Positions 8,312-17,661 of a stretch of 33,840 bases of DNA are shown here, in pieces. Origin of the DNA: Sphaeroforma sirkka (taxonomy: Eukaryota > Opisthokonta > Ichthyosporea > Ichthyophonida). The position numbers were made by a program, and so were the translations under genes. Positions within the stretch are counted from its first letter, which is position 1, and the number at the start of each line of letters is the position of its first letter. The DNA lies in NCBI GenBank assembly GCA_001586965.3, contig LUCW03001750.1, positions 1 to 33,840 of the forward strand, read 5' to 3'. The notes beneath the pieces were generated by a model that searched no databases, had not been told where the DNA came from, and worked only from the letters and a program-made list of their open reading frames with translations.

Positions 8312-9479
8312 TCAGTGCTTAACTTGGACGTCCGGTAAGTCCTTGCAATCCTCTTTGTGCCAACCGTTAGTACCCTTGCAAATAGCACACTCTTTCATAT
8401 AGTGTCCAAAATCTGGCTTGCCTGGTGCACACTTAACAGGGTCGTGTCTACCATTCCACTTGCCATTACGTTTTGTGAGGTTGTGTAACCACACTTCTTG
8501 CAAGGCGCTCTCACCTTCTTTTCACCTTTCGGTTCGGTAGAAGTAGAGCCAGTACCCCTCCAGTAGTAGTGCGAGGTTTCTTAGTACTACGCGCAGTGTT
8601 AGTCTCTACTGCGTTACGCTTAGTGGGCTGGGTGTAGCTCGTGGTACTAAGTGCTCTAGTAGAGGGATTGGTATGCTTGTGTACTATCTTCTCAAAGACA
8701 GACCAAGGCATAGATTGCAAATCACCATAGGCGATGATGTCATCATTGACTTTCTTAAAGAGGTTAGCTCCCAGAGTCTCCATCATCTGACAAATTAATA
8801 AATATTCGCCAGTATAGGTACGACCACCCATCCGAGTATTCATATGTGTCATATGAGCTAGAACACCTCGAATAGTGGTATCGTTCGCAAAGAACTTGCG
8901 AGACTCTAGAAGTTCACGGTCACGTGCATCTTCAAAAAAAAAGGTGTTAAGTATATTGTCACGCAACTGGTGCCAGGGTAGGGCTTTCCAGTTGGGCTCA
9001 TGAACCTTCAAGATAGTTCGCCATTCACCTGGCTCACAGAAATGAATAAAGGCATTCATCATCTGCTTATCCCTAAGGCTGGCAGACTCCTTAAGTTGGT
9101 CGAAGGCCTTCAGTGTCTCCACTGTACTCTCATTAGTAGAGAAATCGACCTCAGCCTGCGCGTTACCTAGCTGCTTTATAAAGCTTGGTTCTAAGCGTTC
9201 ACGAGGCTCATGCTCAGTGCTACGGGCTGCTAGTGCCAAGATGGTGTCTATTTCCTTTCTCTTGTTATCGATTAGATAGCGAATGTTATTCGCTTTCCTA
9301 TCGTCAAGGTCAGAGTCATTCAATAGACGGTCCTCAAGGACTTGCATACCAGAGCGTAATAGCCTGAGACGAGTATGTCTGGTTCTCACTTCCTCATCCT
9401 CAGGATTAGAGCGGGAACTCTCTAACGAGGTACTGGTGTAGCGATTGCCAAAATCGTGATTACCAGGGTTAGTTGGCAA
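8312..9479 (-). pseudogene. A1 gag capsid and nucleocapsid region (unit 4 plus unique gag)
   Basis: The long open part (8511-9479) encodes a helical, charged protein with FHFCEPGEW-type and RTILKVHEPNWKALPWHQL segments, followed by EDARDRELLESRKFFAND and the tandem-unit portion from about 8897. It is a plausible gypsy gag capsid by position and predicted character, though I cannot match it to a named Pfam family by eye. One missing C in the run near 8557 shifts the frame before the knuckles, and a two-base insertion near 8484 shifts it again. The knuckles follow at 8312-8503. An in-frame stop lies 15 bases upstream of the codon at 9479, so the true protein must enter from another frame. Confidence 0.75.
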
Positions 9480-10345
9480 ATGAGGTCGATATTACGAGGA
9501 TGGTAAGCCTCATCGAGTTCCATACGATCATATCCTCTGACAGGGTTAGGTTTGTCAAGAGGATGGTCAATGGTAGCATCACAGCTAAAAGATTAAATTT
9601 TGAAATATTTCCTCTCCCACCAGTGGTAACTGGCTTAGTGGTGCACGCACTGGCTGTTAAACTAGTAGGTCTCGGGTTCGAAACTGGGCCCGAATTTTTT
9701 TTTCTTCGGTATAGGAAGAATATCAGCCAAGTGGGACACGATAGAGGGGTCCACAACTGCTGCTGCCGCTAGCCCCTTCAAGAGTGCTTCAGTGCGGTTC
9801 AATTGGCGTCGAGATTGAGAGGATCCAACCACTCGTTGTCGAGTTATGGCGTCCTCAACTTCGGCCCCAAGATTTGAGCTGGATGGAATGGCTTCTCCAT
9901 CGATGGCGAAACCGAAATTTTCGGACAGGTCCAATACTTTTTTTTCACTCCGGATTTGTGCTGGAGTGTCCTTTAGATGTGGAGTTATAATGTCTCCGAC
10001 ATTCGTATCCACGAATTTTCCAGCCTTTCGACGTTTATCCCCAATATTTGACGGCACGTGGTCAGGGGGCAAGCTGGGGTCCTGATCTTCACTCCTAGGT
10101 GATACACGGACGCTGGCGAGCCTTTCCGCGATAGTAGATACCTCGTCTTCCAAGGCTTTAGGATCCGACGAGTCATCCTCAGAATTATCCTCTGTACCAA
10201 CCTCAGAATTGGCTTCCCCAACAGTTTCCTCGGCAGGCTCAACTCCAGACAGGCTAGGTGTTTCCACAGGTACCTCAGGAACCTCAGCAGGCTTAGCAGG
10301 CTTAGAGCTAGCGGCTCCCTTGCCTTTAGAAGTACCCTTAGCCAT
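9480..10345 (-). pseudogene. A1 gag N-terminus (acidic, Pro/Ser/Glu-rich)
   Basis: The best start is the ATG at 10345 (MAKGTSKGKGAASSKPAKPA). A low-complexity acidic segment (VPEVPVETPSLSGVEPAEE) leads to a basic and helical part (SRRQLNRTEALLKGLAAAA) and ILPIPKKKKFGPSFEPETY, then a stop at 9662-9664. Two more stops follow in that frame before it reopens as HPLDKPNPVRGYDRMELDE at about 9500-9570 and then shifts into the capsid frame. A short intron covering the stops is possible (a TTTTAG acceptor-like site is near 9588) but I could not define a convincing donor. Decay is the simpler reading. No family match is claimed; the assignment rests on position. Confidence 0.55.
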
Positions 10346-10679
10346 AGCATTTTCTGGATAGTAAATCGGTGTTAGACAGTCTAAAAGCAGTACACTACTG
10401 TAACTACTAAATAACTGAAAAATATGTAAACTTCGATGGAAATTACTAGGTTTCAAACTATATTAAACTAAAATACAATTTAGTCAGTTAGGATTTAGCA
10501 GTGGTAGCTTGTGTAAGAATGATCAGGACTGCCTCTTGTTAAGAGCCTAAATATCCTCGATCACACAGGGCGTACCTCTAGCTGTTCTTTATTGAATAAT
10601 TTTCACTAGAAGTACTAAGTGTTCATGACCACATGCCTAATTTGTAGATAGACATAATAACGTAAGTCACGTTAATACA
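10346..10679 (-). other. A1 leader between putative 5' LTR and gag
   Basis: About 330 bp with no coding signal. It would contain the primer-binding site next to 10679, but the sequence there (minus strand ATGTATTAACGTGAC) does not match the common TGG-type complement of a tRNA 3' end. I see no other feature. Confidence 0.4.
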
Positions 10680-11018
10680 TTAGCTGATATAAATAAAGTT
10701 CCATCTGAAGAAAAGTTAAAAAAAGAAAAAGACATATTGGATTTTGTAGATTGGCGGGAGGACCAAAATCTATAAGTAGTAGTTCGGAGATTATAAAATT
10801 TAGTTTATAATATCCTACATCTACTAATGTCTCAAATAGGTCCAAGTAGATGAGTCATACCAAATACTCAGGCTATTGGAGCCATCAAAGTGAATTTAGA
10901 ACACTTTGGAAATATTGGAAAAAGAGCTTGTATTAAATTATTTAAAATACAAATAAAACCAATGTATTATCTCAATTGATCTTGATATTTTAGACTGACC
11001 GGAGGCCGTATTTCTACA
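10680..11018 (-). repeat. Putative 5' LTR of A1 (LTR-2)
   Basis: One of two adjacent direct repeats with a period of about 344 bp. On the minus strand it begins TGTAGAAATACGGCCTCCGG (from 11018) and runs to about 10680. It is AT-rich and holds a T/C tract. Both copies begin with the same TG-starting block, and the pair lies exactly between the 3' end of A2 and the gag of A1, where an LTR pair would be expected. The right-hand copy has an extended A-run on the plus strand. It could instead be an unrelated tandem satellite. Confidence 0.55.
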
Positions 11019-11020
11019 AT

Positions 11021-11366
11021 TGGCTAATACAAATACAAAAAGTTCCATCTGAAAAAAAAGTTAAAAAAAAAAAAAAAGACTCGTTGGATTTTGGAGATTG
11101 GCGGGAGGACCAAAATTTGTAAGTAGTAGTTTAGAGATTATAAAATTTAGTTTATAATATCCTACATCTACTATCGTCTCAAATAGGTCCAAGTAAATGT
11201 GTCATACCAAATATTCAGGCTATTGGAGCCACCAAAGTGAATTTAGAACACTTTGGAAATATTGGAAAAAGAATTTGTACTTAATTGTTTTAAATACAAT
11301 TAAAAACCAATATGTTATCTCATTTGATCTTGATATTTAAGACTAACCGGAGGCCGTATTTCTACA
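11021..11366 (-). repeat. Putative 3' LTR of A2 (LTR-1)
   Basis: Second copy of the roughly 340-bp repeat, separated from LTR-2 by two bases. On the minus strand it starts at 11366 with TGTAGAAATACGG, directly preceded by CTGGGGGCTA, which could be the polypurine tract of A2. It ends near 11021 with AGCCA, giving TG...CA ends. Differences from LTR-2 are scattered substitutions and A-run length, so the two are related but not newly identical. Confidence 0.5.
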
Positions 11367-11485
11367 TAGCCCCCAGTAGCTTTCAGGACTACGGACGTAC
11401 GTGAAGGTACGATCTAGTTCGTAAAGCGAAACCCAAAATAAACCGGTTTTGGTCATGGCTTATTGAGTAAGTATGTGCCTATATG

Positions 11486-12240
11486 TACGAGTTCAAGACT
11501 CGTGTACTCTATGTTGTTTAGTATTTGGTCCAGTAACCATTTACGATGTAGGCGCCTTACATTTATTACTTGGTAAGGTAATAGCCAAAGGTTGTTTTTT
11601 TTCATTAGTAGGTAGGTTCGATGTTAGTAAGCAGATCAGAATGTTTAGTCACATAGGAAGTAGGTGATAAATAGGGAATTTCAGATCCATCCGGGTTTAT
11701 AGTCACCTGAGGAAACCCTTTCCGTTTATCTCGTGTGTTCTTATGTAAACGCTTATTCCATTTCTTATTAGAAATACGAAGGAAGTCGCAACAACGCATC
11801 GGAGGTTAGCCAAGCTGCTATTACATCCATGAAACGGGTTTTGTAGTAAGTGTAACCGTCTTCGGATGTTTTGTCAATCATATCTTTGACTTGTGACTCC
11901 ATAACTGAAACATCAGAATCAAATGAGCGAGTTAAATGAGAGCTCGGAGGTAGGGATACGGTGAGTGCCTATATTAGTTGCGCTAGTACCATCTATGTTA
12001 TTCACTTCGTAAGTATCACTCTTCTCGTCATGGTAGGAAATAACAAAAGGTCCGATTGTCTTAGAAGAGAGTTCGGTAACGTTGGCATTGCGATTTATAA
12101 TGTTAACATAATCGCCAACTTTGAACTGAACAATGTTCGTAGGGTTATTCTATCGGTCATACGCTTTAAGCAGGACACGATTTTTGTGCTCGAGTAAACA
12201 GGGGTAAACAACGTTCTGCATATGCTCGATCTTTTGTAGC
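11486..12240 (-). pseudogene. A2 integrase C-terminus, chromodomain-like domain and tail
   Basis: Equivalent to 328-1098 of A1. It has the GPF-type module, KTRFMD followed by AAWLTSDA (the tryptophan that is a stop in A1), NKKWNKRLHKNTRDKRKG and SEIPYLSPTSYVTKHSD. Frame breaks occur near 11795 and 11605. The intact Trp supports the view that A's ancestor had a continuous chromodomain-like fold. Confidence 0.72.
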
Positions 12241-12708
12241 CACGAGTATCAGGAGGAGTAGACTCCTGAGATACGTGATTAAGAGTTTCACGGTCGACAT
12301 AGATAGGCTCGTCTTGTATCATATTAATTAAATTACCTTTCCATGGGTCGGAGCTACGTAAAGGACAACACAGCATAATGGTAGGCTTAGTAATATTAAC
12401 ATAATTTAACAACTGTGCGATAATTTGCCAAGGTGGGTTAGCCCACGCATTATGCTTTGATAAGTCAAGTTGAAAGGCATCACCTTTAGGATGAGTCAAC
12501 AACTTATAATCAGAAAGCTTTTTATTATGTTCTTGAGCGAGGTTAAACTATTTCTTATTAAGCATCCAATCGGTTGCTAGTAACTCGTTAACTGTTTTCT
12601 GGTAGTCAGGGACAAGTCGAGAGAGCATGTCAGGAAGATGATTATGTATTCCTGGTATGTGTGTAATATTAAAAGCGAACTTAGCAATAATGTCATGCCA
12701 GGGGCTTT
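12241..12708 (-). pseudogene. A2 methyltransferase-like domain and RNase H end
   Basis: From right to left: the RNase H end (ITHIPGIHNHLPDMLSRL), an adjoining LLATDWMLNKK segment followed by a stop, then LTHPKGDAFQLDLSKHNAWANPPWQ with the canonical NPPW motif at 12428-12439, IIAQLLNYV and TIMLCCPLRSSDPW. The VD-x-FA block is lost by a small deletion. The piece equivalent to 1888-1925 of A1 is then joined directly, with the linker deleted. Confidence 0.7.
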
Positions 12709-13163
12709 TAGGGTTTAGGGTTCAGTAACCCCCGCGTCTTTAGTTTAGTAATATTTCATATGATAGAAATAAATTTTTGAATTGTTTTACTTACGATTGT
12801 AGTCTGGTTGTTTGCTGCACTTCCGCTGGAAGTTTTTTTTACCGTGCTGTATGACCCGGTAGCTTGTTGCTTTGTCATCTTTATTTATGAGGGTTAAAAA
12901 AACGGTGTTAGTTAGTCGAGCTTATTCCATATCGTGTGACGTCACTTGTGTTTTTTTCCGTCACGTGAGAATTTATTGTCACTTGTGCTTATTCCGTTAT
13001 GTGAGAACTTATTTTCTCATGTGTGGTCTTAATGAAATGTTCGGTCCTAGTGAAGTCACTCTGTAAAGTTCGGTCCTTGTCACCGGTCGTTTGTATTGAA
13101 CTATTGTTCTCTTTCTCTCACAGTGGTATTTATAATTTTACTGACTGAACCCTAAAACCCTAT
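12706..13163. repeat. Inverted pair of short telomere-like TTTAGGG motifs
   Basis: The left arm at about 12707-12728 reads tttagggtttagggttcagt. The right arm at about 13138-13162 contains ttactga, ctga, accctaaaaccct, its reverse complement apart from a ctga duplication and one extra a. The arms are 410 bp apart. Two perfect TTTAGGG units are present. The arms could be the ends of a small inverted-repeat element or a scar of telomere-sequence insertion. The left arm begins exactly where copy A2 stops. Confidence 0.7.
12941..13013. repeat. Two-copy 37/36-bp direct repeat
   Basis: Units 12941-12977 and 12978-13013 both start gtcacttgtg and end tgtgagaa(t/c)ttatt or cgtgagaatttatt. A partial third unit precedes them (cttattccatatcgtgtgac). 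Each contains a CACGTGA or TATGTGA variant. No function is evident. Confidence 0.75.
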
Positions 13164-14560
13164 TGTAGCGTATCCCACCCTACTCCTTGATTGTGTTTTG
13201 ACACACGTGTGTGTAGCGTTTTGTGATTCTTTACTTTCAATGCCTGGGCCTCCTGTTCGAAGTCCCGTGATGTCTTATGCTCAGATATTGCCCGGGCTTT
13301 TCTTTGCTGGGACTGTGTTGTGTGATGGGAATGTGAATTAATTCGTCCTGTCGTTGTGCTTTTGAGTGTTGTTGTACCCTGCGTGTTCGATTCACTTGAT
13401 TCTGTTCGAATCAGTGGTCTGATGTTCGTTATGATGTGACTTGTTTGTCTTATCTTCTTGATATGTCCTTATTTCGTGTTGCATGGCTTGTTAGCACTTG
13501 TTTGCATATCTATTACACGTCGCGGGTTTATGTTCTATCACTTTATTGAACTGATCGTTCGTGGTTCCCTTTTATGTGATTTAATTTATGTGATTTAATG
13601 TGTTGTGTACTTCTTTTGTCTGCTGATTGTCTTCCAAGTACTAGTCATAGACTCCTTTTTTATGGGGCGTTGTCTATGTCTTGTGTTTGTTGTATTGCTA
13701 TTGATATTTGTTGTGAAATCTTGTGTTTATTTCGTTGTGAAAGCTTATGTTATGTGATGCGTGATGTGATCTCCTTGCTTCGATGTCCCTTATTCATACA
13801 TTGGATGTGGATTGCACCCTGAATAGTTCTTGGGTCATCTAATAAGAGGTTATCATTCACTAAAGTTTGTGCTCTGTTATCTAAGTAGTTTGCCTGCAGT
13901 AGCGTTTCTTACTGCTCGAACTCTTCGTTATGATGTTTGCATGTCAATAGCTGATTTCTTCAGATTCATGTCTACAATTGTTGTTTGTATGTATACTTGG
14001 TGTGGTGTTCGTCATAGTTGACTCCTAATATGTAACGTTCTAATATATCGCTCTTAGCTGTATGTATTAGTTGTGTAGTTCTTTTCGACCTTGTGATCGA
14101 TTTTGAGGTTAATGACAGTGCAACGCACGTAAATCATATGAATTCTAATTGAAATCATCTAATTCCCATCTGAATCAGATTCTGAGTTTAATGTCTGGTC
14201 ACCTTGTAATAGCTTCATTCTATATGCTAGTAATACTCTGTTTATCAAGTTGACTTCGTTTTCTTACACTTCCATTGGCTCTTTGCTCCCTTAGATCTTG
14301 CTTTAAGTACTTTGTATTTTTGATCTGGTTCTATTTGCCTTAGCATATGTTCGTGTAATATTCGAGTCTTATATTTTAGAATAGTGTACCACTAGTTGTG
14401 TCTATTTTTGAATATTGTCTTGTGTTTGCACGTTGCTGGTAGACTTATTGTAATTACCCTAAAGGTCTCGTTCTACGTGCTCTATTGAGTTTACTCTGTG
14501 TACATCTGCTTCTGATGTGTATACATGATCGCGTCACTATCTGTCTTTCTTAGGCTTAGC
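13164..14560. other. Strongly T-rich (plus strand) non-coding stretch
   Basis: The plus strand is dominated by T and G with few A: in the sampled lines 13561-13620 and 13681-13740, T is slightly over half and A about 15%. The short hydrophobic ORFs in it (for example 13598-13822) are what such composition produces by chance and carry no family motif. I see no gene. Confidence 0.6.
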
Positions 14561-15265
14561 ATGGTATGAACTATAGCTTGTATTGTTCTGCGCATGTAAG
14601 TTTATAACTGATTTGTGCCCTGCAATGTACTGGTGTGATTGTGTTGTTATGTGCATGCAATGTTCTGACGGTGTTACGAGAACTGAGTAATGTGGCAGTG
14701 TCCTTTTTGTGATTATGACATCAGATTGTTTTCTTGTTCGAAAATCTATGAAAAACCCCAACCTTGATAAAATAATCATCGTGACAGCTTTCACCTTTTT
14801 TCACTGTTTTAGCCTCCTTACTTATCACTTCTTTAATGAGACACGTTACTTATTCTTGCGTAACTTTTACAACCACTCACTTGGACACTGCCTGTTTGCG
14901 CACACCATACTTTCGCATTTGTAATGTGGTACTCACTTTGGCATACGTTCCTTTTGCAAACTCAGTATGATTACATTGATTCTTCTTCTTTGCTTATCGA
15001 ACTATTGAGGTAACTTCTTGCCGAGTTTGCTTGTGCCCACGCTGCTGCTAGCCTCTGATTGTTAAGAATCCTCTATCCTCTTTCTTCTGCGGTCCGAGTT
15101 CTTTGGAGCCTCTCTTCTGGATCTTTCTTCGTCGTTATCGGTTCACCTTGTGGTATATTTTTAATTAAGTTAAAGTCACCCAGTGTGCTGCTTCACTCCT
15201 ACTTCCTTCTTGGTTGTAGATTGTAAATTGTTAGACTTATCTAGGTAAGGATATTGTAAAGAAAA
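14561..15265. other. Non-coding, no recognisable feature
   Basis: The T bias fades here. No long frame on either strand shows a domain motif, and I see no repeat shared with the rest of the window. Confidence 0.5.
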
Positions 15266-15325
15266 TGTAGAGTATAGAGAGTAGCTGAAAGGTACGAGAC
15301 AGTAGGACACAATAGACGCATCCTG
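15266..15325 (+). repeat. 5' fragment of the TGTAG/CTACA repeat (D0)
   Basis: Begins tgtagagtatagagagtagc and continues tgaaaggtacgagac with acaatagac shortly after, matching the first 50-60 bp of the repeats at 17662 and 18632. The match is then lost and a sequence of higher GC content begins. Confidence 0.7.
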
Positions 15326-15484
15326 GTAGGTTCAAAACTGCCGCCCATTGGCCCTGACCTCCTTCAGTAATTACAGGAGTGCAACGACTTCCACGGTATC
15401 TGGACCCTCTACGAACACCTTGGATCTTTTCTCCAGCATGCTGAAGAACCACTGTACCCTCACCCGTCCCTGACACATCAACAG

Positions 15485-15955
15485 ATGTTCCCCATACCCC
15501 GACTAATCACGCTGTTGAAGTACTATTTCCAAATTTCGGTTCAAACCAAATCATCGCGCTTGTTGGTTCCGCCTATGTTACTTCCGATCCAGGCCAGCCA
15601 ACACATACCAAATTCATCCGTGGTCTGGTGCGGCATTGGCTTAGCCCCATCCTCGCTCCTCGACCGGATTATGACGAATAACCTGGTCCTTCTCGGTATT
15701 TCATACTCTACACTAACCCATCCCGCGGCACTACACGACGCAGAGCCGATCCGTACCACACAGGTGGGTATTCTACTTAGTAGGTCAGCAAGCAAATATA
15801 TGGAACATTCGATAGTAACAGTGTTTTGTCAACACCGGCCCGAATTGATTCAGCGCATATCTTCCATTGTCGACTCACTTGGCCCAAGCTTCAAACGGGA
15901 ATTTACTGACCACTTCTTCCCATCAATCTTTCCTGAACCACTACAGCGACTATGA
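15485..15955 (+). CDS. Hypothetical ORF of unknown function (weak)
   Basis: 156 codons from ATG 15485, open for about 40 further codons upstream to a stop near 15367. The local base composition is clearly more GC-balanced than the flanking AT-rich DNA, which suggests former coding sequence. The plus +1-shifted frame also reads naturally for about 45 residues (NQIIALVGSAYVTSDPGQP). The minus strand near 15240-15476 has a plausible stretch too (GTVVLQHAGEKIQGVRRGS). With competing frames and no known motif I cannot assign a product; a decayed gene or element fragment is most likely. Confidence 0.25.
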   Translation: MFPIPRLITLLKYYFQISVQTKSSRLLVPPMLLPIQASQHIPNSSVVWCGIGLAPSSLLDRIMTNNLVLLGISYSTLTHPAALHDAEPIRTTQVGILLSRSASKYMEHSIVTVFCQHRPELIQRISSIVDSLGPSFKREFTDHFFPSIFPEPLQRL

Positions 15956-16911
15956 GAGCCATACCATATGTTCATACATTGGAACATACATACTTGTCAT
16001 TTTTGAAATAAATAATATTATCCCTATCTTTATACGTGTCGAGTTCGCTGTGATGTGTAGAATTAATATAATTTCGGCATATATTATATTCTGCAATCGG
16101 TAGTTTCCGAATTTTACTTTTTACCGCAGACGAAGTTGCTTATAACTCACATGCTCTATTGTTCAACTACCAAGCAAATATACGGCTTTCCTGATTACAC
16201 GTTGCGCTGAATATTCCTCTCCGGCTTGGACTTCCCATTTATTGAGCACCACACCTTCCTGTTTAACTATCTTAAGATATATTTACCTATATAAATTGGT
16301 TCATTTTGGAGTTTTGAATTTTGAAGACTCGAGTACATTATATTGTCGTATATTCTTAGATTCATGGCATCGGCGTTAAATATATCACCAACAAATTGAC
16401 GGTTCAGCTAGCAGCCGAATACTGCAAAACATAAAACCACATCACATAATCCCGGAACTAGGAAATCAATAACGTGTGTGTATTCAATTGCTTATTTCGA
16501 TTGAGTCGTGTGCAGATAGTAACAGCAGTCGTGATGGGACATCTTAAGTTAACAGTACCCTCCGATCACAGATATACAATTAGAAACTGGAAGTATTCGA
16601 AACTCTCACATGTAGGTATACCAATGACAATGGAATATAGAATGTTAACCGCTCAATCACTACATCAATAATTACAGGTACCAGAGGTGATACACGTAAT
16701 TACAAGCCGACAATGCGTACCATAAAACAGGAAAGCCTAAGCATTACAGCAGCAACACGTTAACAATAACTAACGAGCCAATGACACAATCACTAAGAAA
16801 AAAGTATAATTTGAATGATACGAAGCGACACTGACAACCACTTGACAACATTTTACATGCATTTGTATAACAGCAGTCAATCAATACAGTTAGATCGCAC
16901 CGTTCTGGTAA

Positions 16912-16957
<46 letters not shown>

Positions 16958-17661
16958 ATAAAGAAAGCACAAGATCATATATGCCATTATTGCGCAATTT
17001 CAAGCTATCATGCTTCCCCATGACTTAGTTGTCGACTTAGGTAAAATTTTTGAACACTGGCGTTGACTCTGGTATAGGGTTGATATGGTTTGTGAGTTAT
17101 GTTCAGCCAAGGTGATATCTTAAATATGTATTCAAATATAACAGTTGTTGTTTTTCAACTGGGTCCTGCAATAAATGGTTCGAATCACATTCTGGTATTA
17201 GTCTCTGAAATCTCGAACGATACGTTCTCATGATGCTGGGGATTCAAGTTATCTACCATAAGATCTAATGACATCATCTAGAAGAAAGAAAACATTTATG
17301 ATTGTCCCCCAGATCGCACAACTATAATATCATCGCTGCAGTGTTCATATATCGCGACCGATCTCTTATTGAGAATCGGTTCACTTTGTTTGTTTATTTT
17401 TTGTGTGGCGCACAATAAAAAGCAGTTGGTAGTAGTGACTGGCGCATGACTGTATGCAAACCAATTGTTTGAACTAGCATATTGATAAAAAAGAAACGAT
17501 CTCGAACAATACAAATCTTGTGATGCAATTGAGCCGTATAATTAACTAAAAGAAAGTGGACAGCCATTAATTCTTTCTCCTACCGCGTGACTACCGCACC
17601 ACTGCTCTAGTGATCATATATAGCAACGGACATATTGTTGATCCTTCGTCTCATCTCAGCC
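15956..17661. other. AT-rich non-coding region
   Basis: No frame with recognisable motifs on either strand. The only clear structure is the (TA)n tract at 16912-16953. A ggttcgaatc box at about 17178 resembles a pol III B box, but no matching cloverleaf could be drawn. Confidence 0.5.
16912..16953. repeat. (TA)n microsatellite
   Basis: About 20 uninterrupted TA dinucleotides. Confidence 0.95.

Larger units (their letters stand above)
3873..8897 (-). repeat. Four-unit tandem array of the gag C-terminus and protease (about 1254 bp per unit)
   Basis: Unit 1 spans 3873-5126, unit 2 5127-6380, unit 3 6381-7637, unit 4 7638-8897 (1254, 1254, 1257 and 1260 bp). All three internal junctions are identical: the gag-side sequence gcaaagaactt is joined to the RT-side ttcgattt. 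Outside the array, unit 1 continues into RT and unit 4 into the unique gag. Units differ by very few substitutions, and otherwise by homopolymer length (a C run of 6/5/5/4 in units 1-4, an extra TTT in unit 3), a 5-base micro-duplication and a 2-base insertion in unit 4. The amplification is therefore very recent, or is an assembly artefact. Confidence 0.95.
283..11018 (-). mobile_element. Ty3/gypsy chromovirus A, copy A1
   Basis: The order on the minus strand is putative 5' LTR, leader, gag (acidic N-terminus then a capsid-like region), two zinc knuckles, protease, RT, RNase H, a methyltransferase-like block, a charged linker, DDE integrase and a chromodomain-like tail. RT-RNase H before integrase is the Ty3/gypsy order, and the chromodomain places it with chromoviruses. 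It is interrupted by a fourfold tandem duplication (3873-8897) and by at least five frame breaks, so it is probably inactive unless some breaks are assembly errors. Its 3' LTR is missing: the element stops near 283, just beyond the pol stop, against an inverted integrase fragment. Confidence 0.9.
11367..12708 (-). mobile_element. Chromovirus A, copy A2 (internally deleted relict)
   Basis: The sequence matches A1 from the RNase H end to the pol stop but with two large internal deletions. One removes the region equivalent to 1100-1886 (the whole integrase core and zinc finger). The other removes the equivalent of about 1925-2305 (the linker and the end of the methyltransferase-like block). A block of about 40 bp survives between them. 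A further 50-60 bp is missing at the equivalent of 2530-2585. At the right it stops abruptly at 12708, where TTTAGGG repeats begin. It is clearly non-autonomous. Confidence 0.88.

Noticed and set aside
3873..8897. The tandem array as a CRISPR or satellite
   Set aside because: Units are 1.25 kb and wholly protein-coding retroelement sequence; no short spacers.
9480..9664. A spliceosomal intron in gag of A1
   Set aside because: A possible acceptor exists but no donor that would remove the stops while keeping the frame; element decay is simpler.
9660..9695. gggttcgaaactggg as a tRNA T-arm or pol III B-box
   Set aside because: The flanks do not form a T-stem, no A-box lies at a suitable distance, and it is within gag coding sequence.
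12706..12727. A chromosome end
   Set aside because: Only two TTTAGGG units, with sequence continuing for 21 kb on the far side.
13598..14021. Cys/Leu/Phe-rich ORFs as small membrane proteins
   Set aside because: They lie in T-rich DNA, where hydrophobic codons arise by composition; no start context, signal or family motif.
17178..17188. ggttcgaatc as a tRNA B-box
   Set aside because: No A-box match upstream and no cloverleaf can be drawn.
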